In this document: piece by piece, positions 1 to 8,945 of the stretch
Layout of the letters: every line of letters starts with the position of its first letter
How positions within the stretch are numbered: position 1 is the first letter of the stretch
Assembly: GCA_964557295.1 (NCBI GenBank)
Contig: CAZKZP010000012.1
Coordinates: 1-64,000, forward strand
DNA length: 64,000 nucleotides
Source of the DNA: JBFMHP01 sp964557295
Lineage (GTDB): Bacteria; Pseudomonadota; Gammaproteobacteria; RBG-16-57-12
Direction of reading: 5' to 3'
Notes under the pieces: generated by a model
Told to the model about the DNA's origin: nothing
Database searches by the model: none
What the model saw: the letters and a program-made list of their open reading frames with translations, nothing else
Program-made: the position numbers and the translations under genes

Positions 1-1
1 C

Positions 2-1315
2 GGATTCATCAGCCTCGGCTGTCCCAAGGCCACGGTCGATACCGAGCAGATCCTCACCCAGTTGCGCGCCGAGGGTTACGCCCTGACCGGCAGTTATGAC
101 GATGCGGAGCTGGTGATCGTCAATACCTGCGGTTTCATCGACAGCGCGGTGGATGAATCGCTGGAGGCCATCGGCGAGGCGCTGGCGGAGAACGGCAAGG
201 TGATCGTCACCGGCTGCCTGGGGGCGAAGGAGGGGGTGGTGGAGACGCATCATCCGCAGGTGCTGGCGGTGACCGGGCCGCACGCCCTGCACGAGGTGAT
301 GGCGATCGTGCACCAGCATGTGCCCAAGCCGCACGATCCCTTCATGGACCTGGTGCCGCCGGCCGGCCTCAAGCTCACGCCCAAGCACTATGCCTATCTG
401 AAGATCTCCGAGGGCTGCAACCACAGCTGCACCTTCTGCATCATCCCGGATCTGCGCGGCAAGCTGGTCAGCCGCCCGGTCGGCGATGTGCTGCAAGAGG
501 CGCAGAACCTGGTGAACGCCGGCGTGAAGGAACTGCTGGTGATCTCGCAGGACACCAGCGCCTACGGGGTCGATGTGAAGTACCGCACCGGCTTCTGGGG
601 CGGCCGTCCGGTCAAGACGCGCATGTTCGACCTGGCCCAGGCCCTCGGCGAACTGGGCGTGTGGGTGCGGCTGCATTACGTCTATCCCTACCCGAGCGTG
701 GACGAGGTGATCCCGCTGATGGCCGAGGGGAAGATCCTGCCGTATCTCGATGTGCCGTTCCAGCACGCCAGCCCCAAGGTGCTCAAGGCGATGCGCCGGC
801 CCGGGAACATCGAAAACACCTTCGCGCGCATCCAGCAGTGGCGCGCGATCTGCCCCGAGATCACCATCCGCTCCACCTTCATCACCGGCTTCCCCGGCGA
901 GACCGAGCACGACTTCGAGCTGCTGCTGCACTTCCTGCAAGAGGCGCGCCTCGACCGCGTCGGCGCCTTCACTTACTCCGCCGTCGAGGGCGCCCAGGCC
1001 AACGCCCTGTCCGATCCGGTACCGGAGGAGGTCAAGCAGGAGCGCCTGGAACGTCTGATGGAACTGCAAGCGGCGATTAGCGCCGATAAATTGGCCGAGA
1101 AGATCGGCCGGCGCATCACGGTCTTGGTCGATGAGATCGGCGAGGATGGCGCGGCCATCGCGCGCTCCACGGCCGATGCCCCGGAGATCGACGGCGTGGT
1201 GTTCATCGATGATGCAGCGGGCCTGTCGGTGGGCGAGTTCGCCGAGGTGGAGATCACCCACGCCAGCGAGCATGATTTGTGGGCGGTATCGGCAAACGGA
1301 CCCGCGGCCTTGTAG
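2..1315 (+). CDS. rimO: Ribosomal protein uS12 methylthiotransferase RimO, 5' truncated by window edge
   Basis: Radical-SAM enzyme that adds a methylthio group to an aspartate of ribosomal protein S12. The reading frame is open from base 2 and starts inside the N-terminal motif GFISLGCPK, so only the first few residues lie outside the window. The UPF0004 domain shows its cluster cysteines in SLGCPK, NTCGFID and VTGCLG. The radical-SAM CxxxCxxC motif is in SEGCNHSCTFCIIP, and a C-terminal TRAM region ends near HDLWAV. About 437 residues are visible, against 441 in E. coli. The internal TTG at 62 is not the start. It converges on the next gene, with a hairpin between them. Confidence 0.96.
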   Translation, partial: GFISLGCPKATVDTEQILTQLRAEGYALTGSYDDAELVIVNTCGFIDSAVDESLEAIGEALAENGKVIVTGCLGAKEGVVETHHPQVLAVTGPHALHEVMAIVHQHVPKPHDPFMDLVPPAGLKLTPKHYAYLKISEGCNHSCTFCIIPDLRGKLVSRPVGDVLQEAQNLVNAGVKELLVISQDTSAYGVDVKYRTGFWGGRPVKTRMFDLAQALGELGVWVRLHYVYPYPSVDEVIPLMAEGKILPYLDVPFQHASPKVLKAMRRPGNIENTFARIQQWRAICPEITIRSTFITGFPGETEHDFELLLHFLQEARLDRVGAFTYSAVEGAQANALSDPVPEEVKQERLERLMELQAAISADKLAEKIGRRITVLVDEIGEDGAAIARSTADAPEIDGVVFIDDAAGLSVGEFAEVEITHASEHDLWAVSANGPAAL

Positions 1316-1349
1316 AGCGGTCTGCCGGGAACGGCTGCTGCTTATCCCG

Positions 1350-1373
1350 ACCCTCTCCCTCGGGGAGAGAGGG
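1350..1373. repeat. CCCTCTCCC-type palindromic repeat
   Basis: A short imperfect palindrome, CCCTCTCCCT followed by GGGGAGAGAGGG, lies between convergent genes. The same CTCCC/GGGAG core recurs near 41355-41475 and 44943-45096, always between genes. It probably belongs to a dispersed repeat family and could also help termination. Confidence 0.5.
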
Positions 1374-1379
1374 AACAGC

Positions 1380-1400
1380 TGCCGGCGGGCATCGCCGGCA
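1380..1400. terminator. Hairpin between convergent genes
   Basis: TGCCGGCG, loop GGCAT, CGCCGGCA gives a perfect 8-bp GC-rich stem, 2 bases before the stop of the minus-strand gene and about 65 bases past the rimO stop. There is no strong T tract on either side, so a terminator role is inferred from position and stem strength only. Confidence 0.4.
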
Positions 1401-1402
1401 AA

Positions 1403-2770
1403 TCACTGCGGCTGCTTCTTGTCGCCCAGGCGGCTGATCTCGATCAGATCGATGGTGTGGAATTTGAACTTGTCCGCGAGGATGCGGTAAAGGTCGTACT
1501 CCTCGTCGGTGAAGATCACATTGGCCCCGTAGTCGAAGCTGCGCTCGGTCTTGATATACGCACCGAGATTGAACAGGATGCTGAGCATCCTGTAGGTCGG
1601 GCTGTAGATGTCGCCGATCTCGTCCTTGTTCACCGGTTGGTTGAAGAACTTGTCCGCCAACGCGATGTTCAGCACGATCTCCTGCTTCTCCAGCGGCAGC
1701 GCCAAGAACTTGTTGGCGAGCCGCGCCGAGTTGACGTATTTGCTCATGCCCGGATCGTAGTTGATCTCGATCCCGGCGTAATTCAATTGCTGGAAGTTTT
1801 CCGTCCCGAGTTCGGCGGCGCTCATGATTCCCCGCACGAAGGCCAGGCGCGCGTGCAGCGCCTTCTGCTGATAGACCTTCTCCAAGCCCTTGGCGTACCA
1901 GAACAGCCCCTTGTCGTCATACAGCTCGACGTCCTGCTCGGTGATGTTCTTGAGCATATTGACCTTGGCCAACAGCAACTGGAAGGCGAAGGAGTTGATC
2001 TTGGTGTCGTTGAACATCGAAAGATCGAAGACGAAATCCTTCGAGTATTGCGACTGTGTGGGCAGCGTGCTCGCCTTCTTGTTGGTGAGGGCGTAATCGC
2101 GCAGGATCTTGATCGCGCTTTGCTTGTCCTTGTTCTCGTGCCACGCCACCCAGGCATCGAGAAGCTGCGCCGGGGCGATGTATTTGACCGAATCGGGGAC
2201 GTTCCAATACGGGTCGTATTCGAGATTTTCCTCCGCCGTGCGCTTGGGATTGACCAAGGGGAATTGCGTCTGCGTGTCGAGGAGCTTCAAGTTCTCCTCG
2301 GCGGGCTGTCCACCCTCGGACGGCGCCTCGGCGGTTTCCGCACCCTGGCGCGGCGCTTCGACGGGAGCCTCCGCCGTTCCAGCGGGCGCAGACGGGGCCG
2401 GGGTCGCGACGGCCTCCATCGCATGCTCGGGCGTACCGACCGGCGTAGCCGCTTCCTTCGGGGCGGTCGGCGCTTCGGGCGCCACGATTTTCGGCGCCGG
2501 CACCGTCGGCGGTATCACGGGCTGGACGGGCTCCTGCGCCGGAGGCAGCTGCCGGAACAGCTTGGCGGGGTCTTCCTCGGAATAATCCGTGCCCCCCTCT
2601 TCGAACAAGACGGAGATATCATCCAGTTCCTTGAACTCTTTCTTGGCGGCGTGCGCCTGCGGTAGCAAAGTAACCGCCATGCCGACACGGCCGCTCTCTG
2701 CGATGCTCAGATCAAAGCTGAAACCGGCGAGGACACCCACCAGCGCCAGCGTGTAGACGACATACTTCAT
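1403..2770 (-). CDS. Hypothetical exported protein with Pro/Ala-rich linker
   Basis: I do not recognise this 455-residue protein. The N terminus is a probable signal peptide (hydrophobic residues about 5-40, cleavage likely after QAHA). Residues about 60-160 are low-complexity, rich in Pro, Ala, Glu and Thr, like a periplasmic spacer. The remaining 300 or so residues look globular and largely helical, with many Tyr/Phe/Asn/Lys. The frame stays open upstream to 2935, but the ATG at 2770 gives the signal peptide directly and has GGAG 9 bases before it. It faces away from the DUF3530 gene. Periplasmic location is inferred; no function is assigned. Confidence 0.75.
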   Translation of the reverse strand: MKYVVYTLALVGVLAGFSFDLSIAESGRVGMAVTLLPQAHAAKKEFKELDDISVLFEEGGTDYSEEDPAKLFRQLPPAQEPVQPVIPPTVPAPKIVAPEAPTAPKEAATPVGTPEHAMEAVATPAPSAPAGTAEAPVEAPRQGAETAEAPSEGGQPAEENLKLLDTQTQFPLVNPKRTAEENLEYDPYWNVPDSVKYIAPAQLLDAWVAWHENKDKQSAIKILRDYALTNKKASTLPTQSQYSKDFVFDLSMFNDTKINSFAFQLLLAKVNMLKNITEQDVELYDDKGLFWYAKGLEKVYQQKALHARLAFVRGIMSAAELGTENFQQLNYAGIEINYDPGMSKYVNSARLANKFLALPLEKQEIVLNIALADKFFNQPVNKDEIGDIYSPTYRMLSILFNLGAYIKTERSFDYGANVIFTDEEYDLYRILADKFKFHTIDLIEISRLGDKKQPQ

Positions 2771-3060
2771 GGCATGCCACTCCGATACCCCAAGTTCCCC
2801 CCACATCTGCCGTCCTTCCGTTCGCCCTCCATTACCCTCATAATGGACCACACACCTGCGTGATAGCGACATGACGGCAGACAACTCTGACCGGAAATCC
2901 TGCCTTGATGTGATTGCGCCGCGCTGCGCACGCAATGAACATGTTTAGAATTTCCTTAAAATCAGTCGATCGAACGACGCCTCAGTGCGCCCAACCGTTG
3001 TTCAACCCTCTGATTTTGGACAGCCGTGCATTATACAAGTTAATACCAGCCTCAAATACC

Positions 3061-3879
3061 ATGTCAAATATATCGTTATTGATCATCCTTCTGCTCACAA
3101 TGTGGAACTCCGCCACCGGCGCCACGATGACAGATCAGACGCTGGCCGAGGAACTCGCACGGCAGCCCGGCGCCGGCGAGTTGATCTGGCTGGAGAGCAA
3201 CGGCCGAAAATTCCTGGCGCAGAGCACGCCCGCGCGCCTCCCGGAGCGGCTGGGCGGCATCATCCTGGTCCACGACTACGGCGAGCATCTCGAATCGAGC
3301 GCCGTGATCGGACCGCTGCGCCGCACACTGGCGGAAGGACGCTGGCAAACCCTGACGCTTTCGCTGCGCCTGCCGGCCTTCGATCACAGCCGCCCGCTGA
3401 GCGAGCACAACTTCCCGTCCTACCTGGCGCAAACCCTGCCGCGGCTGACCGCCGCGATCGATCATCTCGCCAGCCAGGGTGTCGATAAGATCGTGCTGCT
3501 GGGCCACGGCGCCGGTGCGACGGTGCTCACCAATTACCTCGACGGCGGCATCCCGGAGGCCCACGCGAGCCGCATCCTGGCCTTTATTGCGATCGGCATG
3601 CAGACGCCCGACTTCCTCACCGAACGCCAGCATCCCAAGCACTTCCTGGCGCAAAGCACACTGCCGGTACTCGACATCCTGAGTAGCCGCGAGTCCGCTC
3701 CTGCCTTGGCCGCCGCCAAGGAGCGTCAGACGGCCGCTGCGCAGGCGGGGAACACGCAATATCGCCAGCGGATCATGACCGGCGCGGACGTGCGCTTTCA
3801 AGGTTCGGAAGACGCGCTGGCGCCGTGGATCAAGGGTTGGCTGCAACGTCATGCCGCCGCGTTGAACAACAAAAAATAA
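3061..3879 (+). CDS. DUF3530 family alpha/beta-hydrolase-like secreted protein
   Basis: About 272 residues. The N terminus (MSNISLLIILLLTMWNSATG) is a signal peptide, which is why I place the start at 3061 rather than at the upstream in-frame codon at 2914. The body matches the DUF3530 pattern: GGIILVHDYGEH, then PLRRTLAEGRWQTLTLSL, then a nucleophile-elbow-like GHGAGA (in VLLGHGAGATVLTNYL). GxGxG in place of the usual GxSxG suggests that it is not a classical serine esterase. Sixteen bases separate it from the CopD-like gene, so the two are probably co-transcribed. The substrate is unknown. Confidence 0.8.
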   Translation: MSNISLLIILLLTMWNSATGATMTDQTLAEELARQPGAGELIWLESNGRKFLAQSTPARLPERLGGIILVHDYGEHLESSAVIGPLRRTLAEGRWQTLTLSLRLPAFDHSRPLSEHNFPSYLAQTLPRLTAAIDHLASQGVDKIVLLGHGAGATVLTNYLDGGIPEAHASRILAFIAIGMQTPDFLTERQHPKHFLAQSTLPVLDILSSRESAPALAAAKERQTAAAQAGNTQYRQRIMTGADVRFQGSEDALAPWIKGWLQRHAAALNNKK

Positions 3880-3895
3880 GAGAGGGGAAATCACT

Positions 3896-4354
3896 ATGAA
3901 TGCGTTTGCTCATGCCGTGCATGTCTTGGCCGCTGTCGTCTGGGTCGGCGGGATGTTCTTCGCCTATGTCGCGCTGCGCCCGGTGGCGGCGCAGGTGCTG
4001 GAACCGCCGCAGCGCCTCAAGCTCTGGGCGCAGACCTTCGCGCGGTTTTTCACCTGGGTCTGGTCGGCCATCGTGCTGCTGCCGGTCACCGGATTCTGGA
4101 TGGTCTTCAACACGTATCAGGATCTCGGCCAGTTGGGCCTGTACATCCATCTGATGACCATGATCGGCATCATGATGATCCTGATCTTCCTCTATGTGTA
4201 TTTCATCCCCTACCTGCAACTGCGCCTGGCGGTGATCGGCGAGGAGTGGCCCAAGGCGGGCAAGCACCTCACCCGCATCCGCTGGGCGGTGCTGATCAAT
4301 CTGCTGCTCGGACTGAGCGTGATCGCCATCGCCAGCGGCGGACGCTACTGGTGA
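3896..4354 (+). CDS. CopD-like integral membrane protein
   Basis: A 152-residue hydrophobic protein with four predicted membrane helices (about residues 5-25, 50-72, 82-105 and 128-148). It resembles the CopD family: the N-terminal HAVHVLAAVVWVGGMFF motif carries conserved His residues within a helix. Family members are linked to copper uptake/resistance or simply annotated as inner-membrane proteins. A purine-rich GAGAGGGG stretch precedes the ATG. It follows the DUF3530 gene closely and converges on relA with only 7 bases between stops. A copper role is inferred from family only. Confidence 0.75.
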   Translation: MNAFAHAVHVLAAVVWVGGMFFAYVALRPVAAQVLEPPQRLKLWAQTFARFFTWVWSAIVLLPVTGFWMVFNTYQDLGQLGLYIHLMTMIGIMMILIFLYVYFIPYLQLRLAVIGEEWPKAGKHLTRIRWAVLINLLLGLSVIAIASGGRYW

Positions 4355-4361
4355 ACCGGCA

Positions 4362-6587
4362 TTACTTGCCCCGCGCGCGCTGGGCCGACTGCACGTTCGG
4401 CAGCTGACTGATCTTGGCCAGCACCTTGCTGAGCTGATCCAGGGCGCTGATCTCGATGGTCAGCAGCATCTCGGCCTGAAAGGTCTTCTTGTTGGTGAAG
4501 GTGTTGGCCGCGATCAGGTTGATGTCCTCGTTGGCGAACACCGCGGTGATATCGCGCAGTAGCCCTGGGCGGTCGAAGGCCTCGATGCGGATGTCCACCG
4601 GATAGGTGCTCTGCGCCTGGCCGCTCCAATCGACCTCGATCAGGCGCTGGCTGTTTTCCTGCTGTAACCGCAGCAGATTGCTGCAATCGGCGCGATGAAT
4701 GCTGATGCCACGGCCGCGGGTGATGTAGCCCACGATCAAATCCCCCGGCACCGGTTTGCAGCAATTGGCCATGTTGGTGAGCAGATCGCCCACGCCGTGC
4801 ACCTTGATGCCGGGCTCGCCACCGACGAGTTTGCGGGCAGCGATTTCCGTCGGCAGCGGCGGAGTTTCGCGCGCACCCTCGGCCGGCAGATGTTCCTGCA
4901 GGGCGTTCATGATCTGCCCCATCTTGATTTCGTTGCGGCTCAGCGCCGCCATGAAGTCATTCACCTTGTCGAACTTGAGTTTCTGCGCCAGCTTTTCGAA
5001 ATTGGCCTCGGGGAAATTCAGCCGCGCCAGCTCCTTTTCCAGGATGCGGCGGCCTTCTGCCACGTTCTTGTCGTAGTCCTGATGCTTGAACCAGGCGAGG
5101 ATGCGCCCGCGCGCGCGCGAGGTCTTGAGATACCCCAAGTGCGGATTGAGCCAATCCCGGCTCGGCGCGCCGTGCTTGACGGTGAGGATCTTGACCTGCT
5201 CGCCGGTTTGCAGCAGGTAGTTCAGCGGGACGATGCGGCCGTTGACCTCCGCCCCGCGGCAGCGGTGCCCCACATCGGAATGGACGGCATAGGCGAAATC
5301 GATCGGCGTGGCGCCCGAGGGCAGATCGATGATCTTGCCCGCCGGCGTGAGCACATAGACGCGATCGCCGAGCAGGTCGGTCTTGAAACGGTCGACGAAA
5401 TCGCTGGCATCCAGCGTCTCCTCCTTCCATTCCAGCACTTGGCGCAGCCAGGCGACCTTGTTGTTGAAATCGGAATCGTACAGCGCGCCCTCCTTGTAGC
5501 GCCAATGGGCCGCCACACCATATTCCGCGTGATGATCCATGTCGGAGGTGCGCAGCTGCACCTCCACGATCTTGCCTTGCGGGCCGATCACCGCGGTGTG
5601 CAGCGATTGATAATTGTTGCCCTTGGGCGTGGCGATGTAATCGTCGAACTCGCCGGGCACATAGGGCCAGAGGCTGTGTACGATGCCGAGCGCGGCGTAA
5701 CACTGCGCGATCTCCGGCACCACCACCCGCACCGCGCGCACATCGAAGATGCGCTCGAAGTCGAGCTGCTTGCGGTCCATCTTGCGCCAAATGCTGTAGA
5801 TGTGTTTCGGCCGCCCCTTGATGCCGGCCTTGATGCCCACGCGTTCGAGATTTGTGCGCAGCATCTCGATGAACTCGTTGATGTAATTCTCGCGGTCGAT
5901 GCGCCGCTCATCGAGGCGCGAGGCGATGTACTTGTAGCGCTCCGGCTCCAGATATTTCAGCGCCAGGTCTTCGAGCTCCCACTTGATCTGCCAGATGCCG
6001 AGCCGATTGGCCAAGGGCGCGACGATCTCCAGTGTCTCGCGCGCGACGCGCCGGCGCTTGTCCTCCGGCAGCGAACCCAGGGTGCGCATGTTGTGGGTGC
6101 GGTCGGCCAGCTTGATCAGCACCACGCGCACATCCTCGGCCATCGCCAGCACCATCTTGCGCAGGTTTTCCGCATACATGTGCTGCTTGCTCGGCAGCGG
6201 CGCGCCATCGTTGCGCCAACCCGGCAGATTGCGCATCTTGGTCACACCCTGCACCAGCCCGGCCACATCGGCGTTGGTCTCATGGGTGATGAACTCGGCG
6301 GTAACCTCGGAATCCTCGATCGCATCGTGCAGCAGCGCGGCGGCGATGACATTGCTGTCGAGGCGCAGATCGGCCAGGATGTCGGCCACCGAGACGCAGT
6401 GCAGGATGTAGGGGATGCCCGAGGCGCGCATCTGGCCGTGATGGGCGCGCGCGGCGATGTCGTAGGCACGACGGATCATCGCCATGTCCTGTTCGGAGCG
6501 GCCCTCGCTGATACATTGCAGCCACCCCTCCAGATCGAAGGGCCTGCGTCCGTCGAGACCTAATTCACTGCGCGCGATCGTGACCAT
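4362..6587 (-). CDS. relA: RelA/SpoT-family (p)ppGpp synthetase, RelA type with intact HD motif
   Basis: A 741-residue long RSH protein that makes the stringent-response alarmone (p)ppGpp. Domains in order: HD hydrolase-like (about 40-190), synthetase (about 235-350, GRPKHIYSIWRKM), TGS (about 400-460, DRVYVLTPAGKIIDLPSGAT), zinc-finger-type region with NCCKPVPGD, and a C-terminal ACT domain (DRPGLLRDITAVFANEDINL). The synthetase carries EFDD (residues 313-316), the EXDD signature of RelA rather than the RXKD of SpoT/Rel. Unusually, the HD-domain residues are retained: H49, H63, HDAIED at 87-92, and LADRTHN with D162. The start codon and length fit the family. A RelA call is favoured, but residual hydrolase activity is possible. 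Confidence 0.92.
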   Translation of the reverse strand: MVTIARSELGLDGRRPFDLEGWLQCISEGRSEQDMAMIRRAYDIAARAHHGQMRASGIPYILHCVSVADILADLRLDSNVIAAALLHDAIEDSEVTAEFITHETNADVAGLVQGVTKMRNLPGWRNDGAPLPSKQHMYAENLRKMVLAMAEDVRVVLIKLADRTHNMRTLGSLPEDKRRRVARETLEIVAPLANRLGIWQIKWELEDLALKYLEPERYKYIASRLDERRIDRENYINEFIEMLRTNLERVGIKAGIKGRPKHIYSIWRKMDRKQLDFERIFDVRAVRVVVPEIAQCYAALGIVHSLWPYVPGEFDDYIATPKGNNYQSLHTAVIGPQGKIVEVQLRTSDMDHHAEYGVAAHWRYKEGALYDSDFNNKVAWLRQVLEWKEETLDASDFVDRFKTDLLGDRVYVLTPAGKIIDLPSGATPIDFAYAVHSDVGHRCRGAEVNGRIVPLNYLLQTGEQVKILTVKHGAPSRDWLNPHLGYLKTSRARGRILAWFKHQDYDKNVAEGRRILEKELARLNFPEANFEKLAQKLKFDKVNDFMAALSRNEIKMGQIMNALQEHLPAEGARETPPLPTEIAARKLVGGEPGIKVHGVGDLLTNMANCCKPVPGDLIVGYITRGRGISIHRADCSNLLRLQQENSQRLIEVDWSGQAQSTYPVDIRIEAFDRPGLLRDITAVFANEDINLIAANTFTNKKTFQAEMLLTIEISALDQLSKVLAKISQLPNVQSAQRARGK

Positions 6588-6603
6588 TGTTTCACACGTC
6601 CGC

Positions 6604-7644
6604 TTATGGCTCGGCTTGTTTCGCCATGGCGAAATCCAGCAGCGTGCTGCGCAGATCCCGTTTCAAGATCGATTCGATGGCATCGAGCACGCGCCCCCGC
6701 GCCCGCGCCTCCTCGGTGGCGGAGACCTTGAGCGGCCAGCGCTGCACGCCGAGCGGTTTGCCGTCGCGATCGGTCAGATTGACTTCGAGCGCGCCGCGGA
6801 TCCAGATCCAGCCGTCTTGATAGATCGGATCATCGAGCTCAACCTCGGCGCGCAGGCGATATTCGGAGAGTGTCGCGCTGGCCACGGTGAACCCGGCGGC
6901 ACCGATCGAGCCATTGAGCACGTCCACCAGCCCCGCCACGTACAGCCCTTCGTGGGTGGGGAAGATCCGGGTCCGGTGGATCAATTCGTCGCGATCGAGC
7001 GCCAGCTGCGCCAACGACCACTTCGGCGGCAGGCCGGCGCCGGTCTGATCGGCCACCCGCAAGGAGCGCTGCAATCCGATGCGCTCCTGCTGCGCGATGA
7101 CCGCCTGATGGGCGAAGGCCACCTTGGTCAATCCCTGGGGCTCCGTGCGGGAACGTTGGATGTAGTGCTCGGTTGCCGTATCGAGTTCGCTGATCTCCTG
7201 ACGCAGCTGCTCGGCCGCCTTGCTGCGCGAGAGCACCGCCAATGCATAGGCGCGCGCGCCGGCGGGGTCCTGCCAGACATCGGCGATCTCCACCCCGTTC
7301 AGCAGCTTGCCGGTGCGCGTCATGATATTGCGTGTGACGGTCTGCTCCAGCTGCTGCTGGGACGCGCCGTCGCGCTCGGTGCGGGCAAAACTCTGCTGCT
7401 CCTCGCTGCGTTCGAGCACCGTGACCTCGAAGGTCTTGGCGATATCCGCGCGCGCGCGGTCCTTGGCCTCTTCCTGGGTGGCGCCGACGCCGCGGCCGAC
7501 GATATACAGCGCGAGCGGATATTGCTCGCTGGCGCCGTTCACCCAGGCCGGCGGCGCGTTGGCCGCGTCGGGTTTGACCGCCGGGGCGCAGCCGGCCAGG
7601 CTCAGGACGCAGCATACGATCAGCCCATACTTACACGTGTTCAT
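6604..7644 (-). CDS. LPP20-like lipoprotein, last gene of lipoprotein operon
   Basis: About 346 residues, starting MNTCKYGLIVCCVLSLAGC. The lipobox LAGC and short signal peptide predict an outer-membrane lipoprotein. PPAWVNG near the mature N terminus, followed by YIVGRGVGATQEEAKDRARA, is typical of LPP20-type domains (a W-V plus G-x-G-x-A-x-x-A-R pattern). The start at 7644 overlaps the stop of the COG3014-like gene by ATGA, and GGAGTGAG lies just upstream, so translational coupling is likely. The open frame extending to 7806 is not used. The function is unknown; LPP20-type proteins are envelope associated. Confidence 0.8.
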   Translation of the reverse strand: MNTCKYGLIVCCVLSLAGCAPAVKPDAANAPPAWVNGASEQYPLALYIVGRGVGATQEEAKDRARADIAKTFEVTVLERSEEQQSFARTERDGASQQQLEQTVTRNIMTRTGKLLNGVEIADVWQDPAGARAYALAVLSRSKAAEQLRQEISELDTATEHYIQRSRTEPQGLTKVAFAHQAVIAQQERIGLQRSLRVADQTGAGLPPKWSLAQLALDRDELIHRTRIFPTHEGLYVAGLVDVLNGSIGAAGFTVASATLSEYRLRAEVELDDPIYQDGWIWIRGALEVNLTDRDGKPLGVQRWPLKVSATEEARARGRVLDAIESILKRDLRSTLLDFAMAKQAEP

Positions 7645-8930
7645 CTCACTCCTCTCCATAATGATCGGGATGCCGGCCAGTGCAGCGACAAAAACCGCCG
7701 CTGCCCTTTGTCCAGCCGCACCTCGCCCAGTTGTTTGGTCGCACTCACATGGCCCCCCGGCGCGAGCAGCTCGACCGCGGGGCGATAATCCCCCGGCGGC
7801 AGCCACAGGCGCACCAGCATGATCTCCTGCGGCAAGGTATACCAGCCGCGGGTGTCGGCGCGCTCGGTCAGCACGCCGGCGATGTTGGTGATCAAGCCGA
7901 CGACCGCGTCTTTCTGCCGCGCCTCGTCGCTCACCTTGTTCTTGACCGCCACGCGCGCAATGGCCCGCGCCATGATCGCCGGCATCGCCTGCGCGAGCGC
8001 CGCCTCGGCGTGCGGCGCCAGATGCTCCATCGCCGCGCCCTCCGCGCCCTCGCCGCCGGCGATCACGCGCACCTGTTCGATGCTGCTCTGGCGCTTCTCG
8101 TAGATCGGTGTCGCGATGCGGTGCAGCTGTCCGCTCGTCGGGTCTTGCGCGGTGATCGCCTGTTCATACTTGCGCGGCGCCAGGCCGTTGCTCACCACCA
8201 CGATCAACTCGGCGCCTTGCCGCGCCGGCAATTCCTTGAGCGCGAATTCCCGCTCGTACTGCGCGCGTTCGTCGCTCAGCCCTTGATGCGCGGTCAGGCG
8301 CAGCAGGTCGAATTTGAGATACTCCGGAATCGGCTGCCCGTGCGCCCGGTAGGCCTGGTACGCCTTGCGATAGGCGATCAGCGCATCGCTCCGCTCACCC
8401 TGCGCCTCGAACACCATGCCGGCGAGATAGCGCGCGAAGGGCAGTTCGTCCTTGTCGCCCTTGTCCTGCATCAGCTCATCGACTTGCATCATCTCGACCC
8501 GCGCGCCATCGAGGTCGCCGAGTTCGAGATAGTTCAACGCCAGGTAGACGTGCAGCATCACCCGCTCGAACAGCGGACTGACATAACTGCGCAGGCTGTC
8601 ATTGACCACGGTGGCGCTGGCCTGCTCCGTGAGACTGACCGCCTCGAGCTTTTCCAGCGCCTGCTTGGCCGTCTCCAAGGCGGCGGTGCTGGCCTTGAAA
8701 TCCCCCGTCATGCGCAGCAGCATGCCCTTGTCCAGGTGGTAGAGCACCTTGTCGCGGCCGATGCGCGTGCGCCGCTCCAGCACCTCCAGCGCCTGCGCGG
8801 GCTTGTGCTGCTGCAACAGATCTTCCACCGGATTCTGCATGCGGGTGAAGCTGACGCAGCCCTGCAATGACAGGGCGACCGCCAACACAACCCCGCAGCG
8901 GCGCGCGCAACGCCCGACCGTCCCCTTCAT
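7641..8930 (-). CDS. COG3014-like lipoprotein
   Basis: A 429-residue protein with signal peptide and lipobox SLQGC (Cys about residue 25). The first half after the signal looks helical and TPR-like (ALEVLERRTRIGRDKVLYHLDKGMLLRMTGDF, then HVYLALNYLELGDLDGARVEMMQ). The second half is mixed and contains GWYTLPQEIMLVRLWLPPGDYRP. This architecture matches the uncharacterised COG3014 group, which often sits beside LpoB/LPP20 genes. It lies 15 bases after the LpoB-like gene and overlaps the next gene by 4 bases. The role is inferred as an envelope-associated scaffold; no catalytic motif was seen. Confidence 0.75.
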   Translation of the reverse strand: MKGTVGRCARRCGVVLAVALSLQGCVSFTRMQNPVEDLLQQHKPAQALEVLERRTRIGRDKVLYHLDKGMLLRMTGDFKASTAALETAKQALEKLEAVSLTEQASATVVNDSLRSYVSPLFERVMLHVYLALNYLELGDLDGARVEMMQVDELMQDKGDKDELPFARYLAGMVFEAQGERSDALIAYRKAYQAYRAHGQPIPEYLKFDLLRLTAHQGLSDERAQYEREFALKELPARQGAELIVVVSNGLAPRKYEQAITAQDPTSGQLHRIATPIYEKRQSSIEQVRVIAGGEGAEGAAMEHLAPHAEAALAQAMPAIMARAIARVAVKNKVSDEARQKDAVVGLITNIAGVLTERADTRGWYTLPQEIMLVRLWLPPGDYRPAVELLAPGGHVSATKQLGEVRLDKGQRRFLSLHWPASRSLWRGVR

Positions 8931-8945
8931 GTCAGCGCATGCCGG

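Noticed and set aside
1457..2665. Long plus-strand open frame (402 codons) opposite the exported-protein gene
   Set aside because: Its translation is rich in Arg/Leu/His/Val repeats typical of antisense GC-rich shadows; the minus-strand frame has a signal peptide and a ribosome site.
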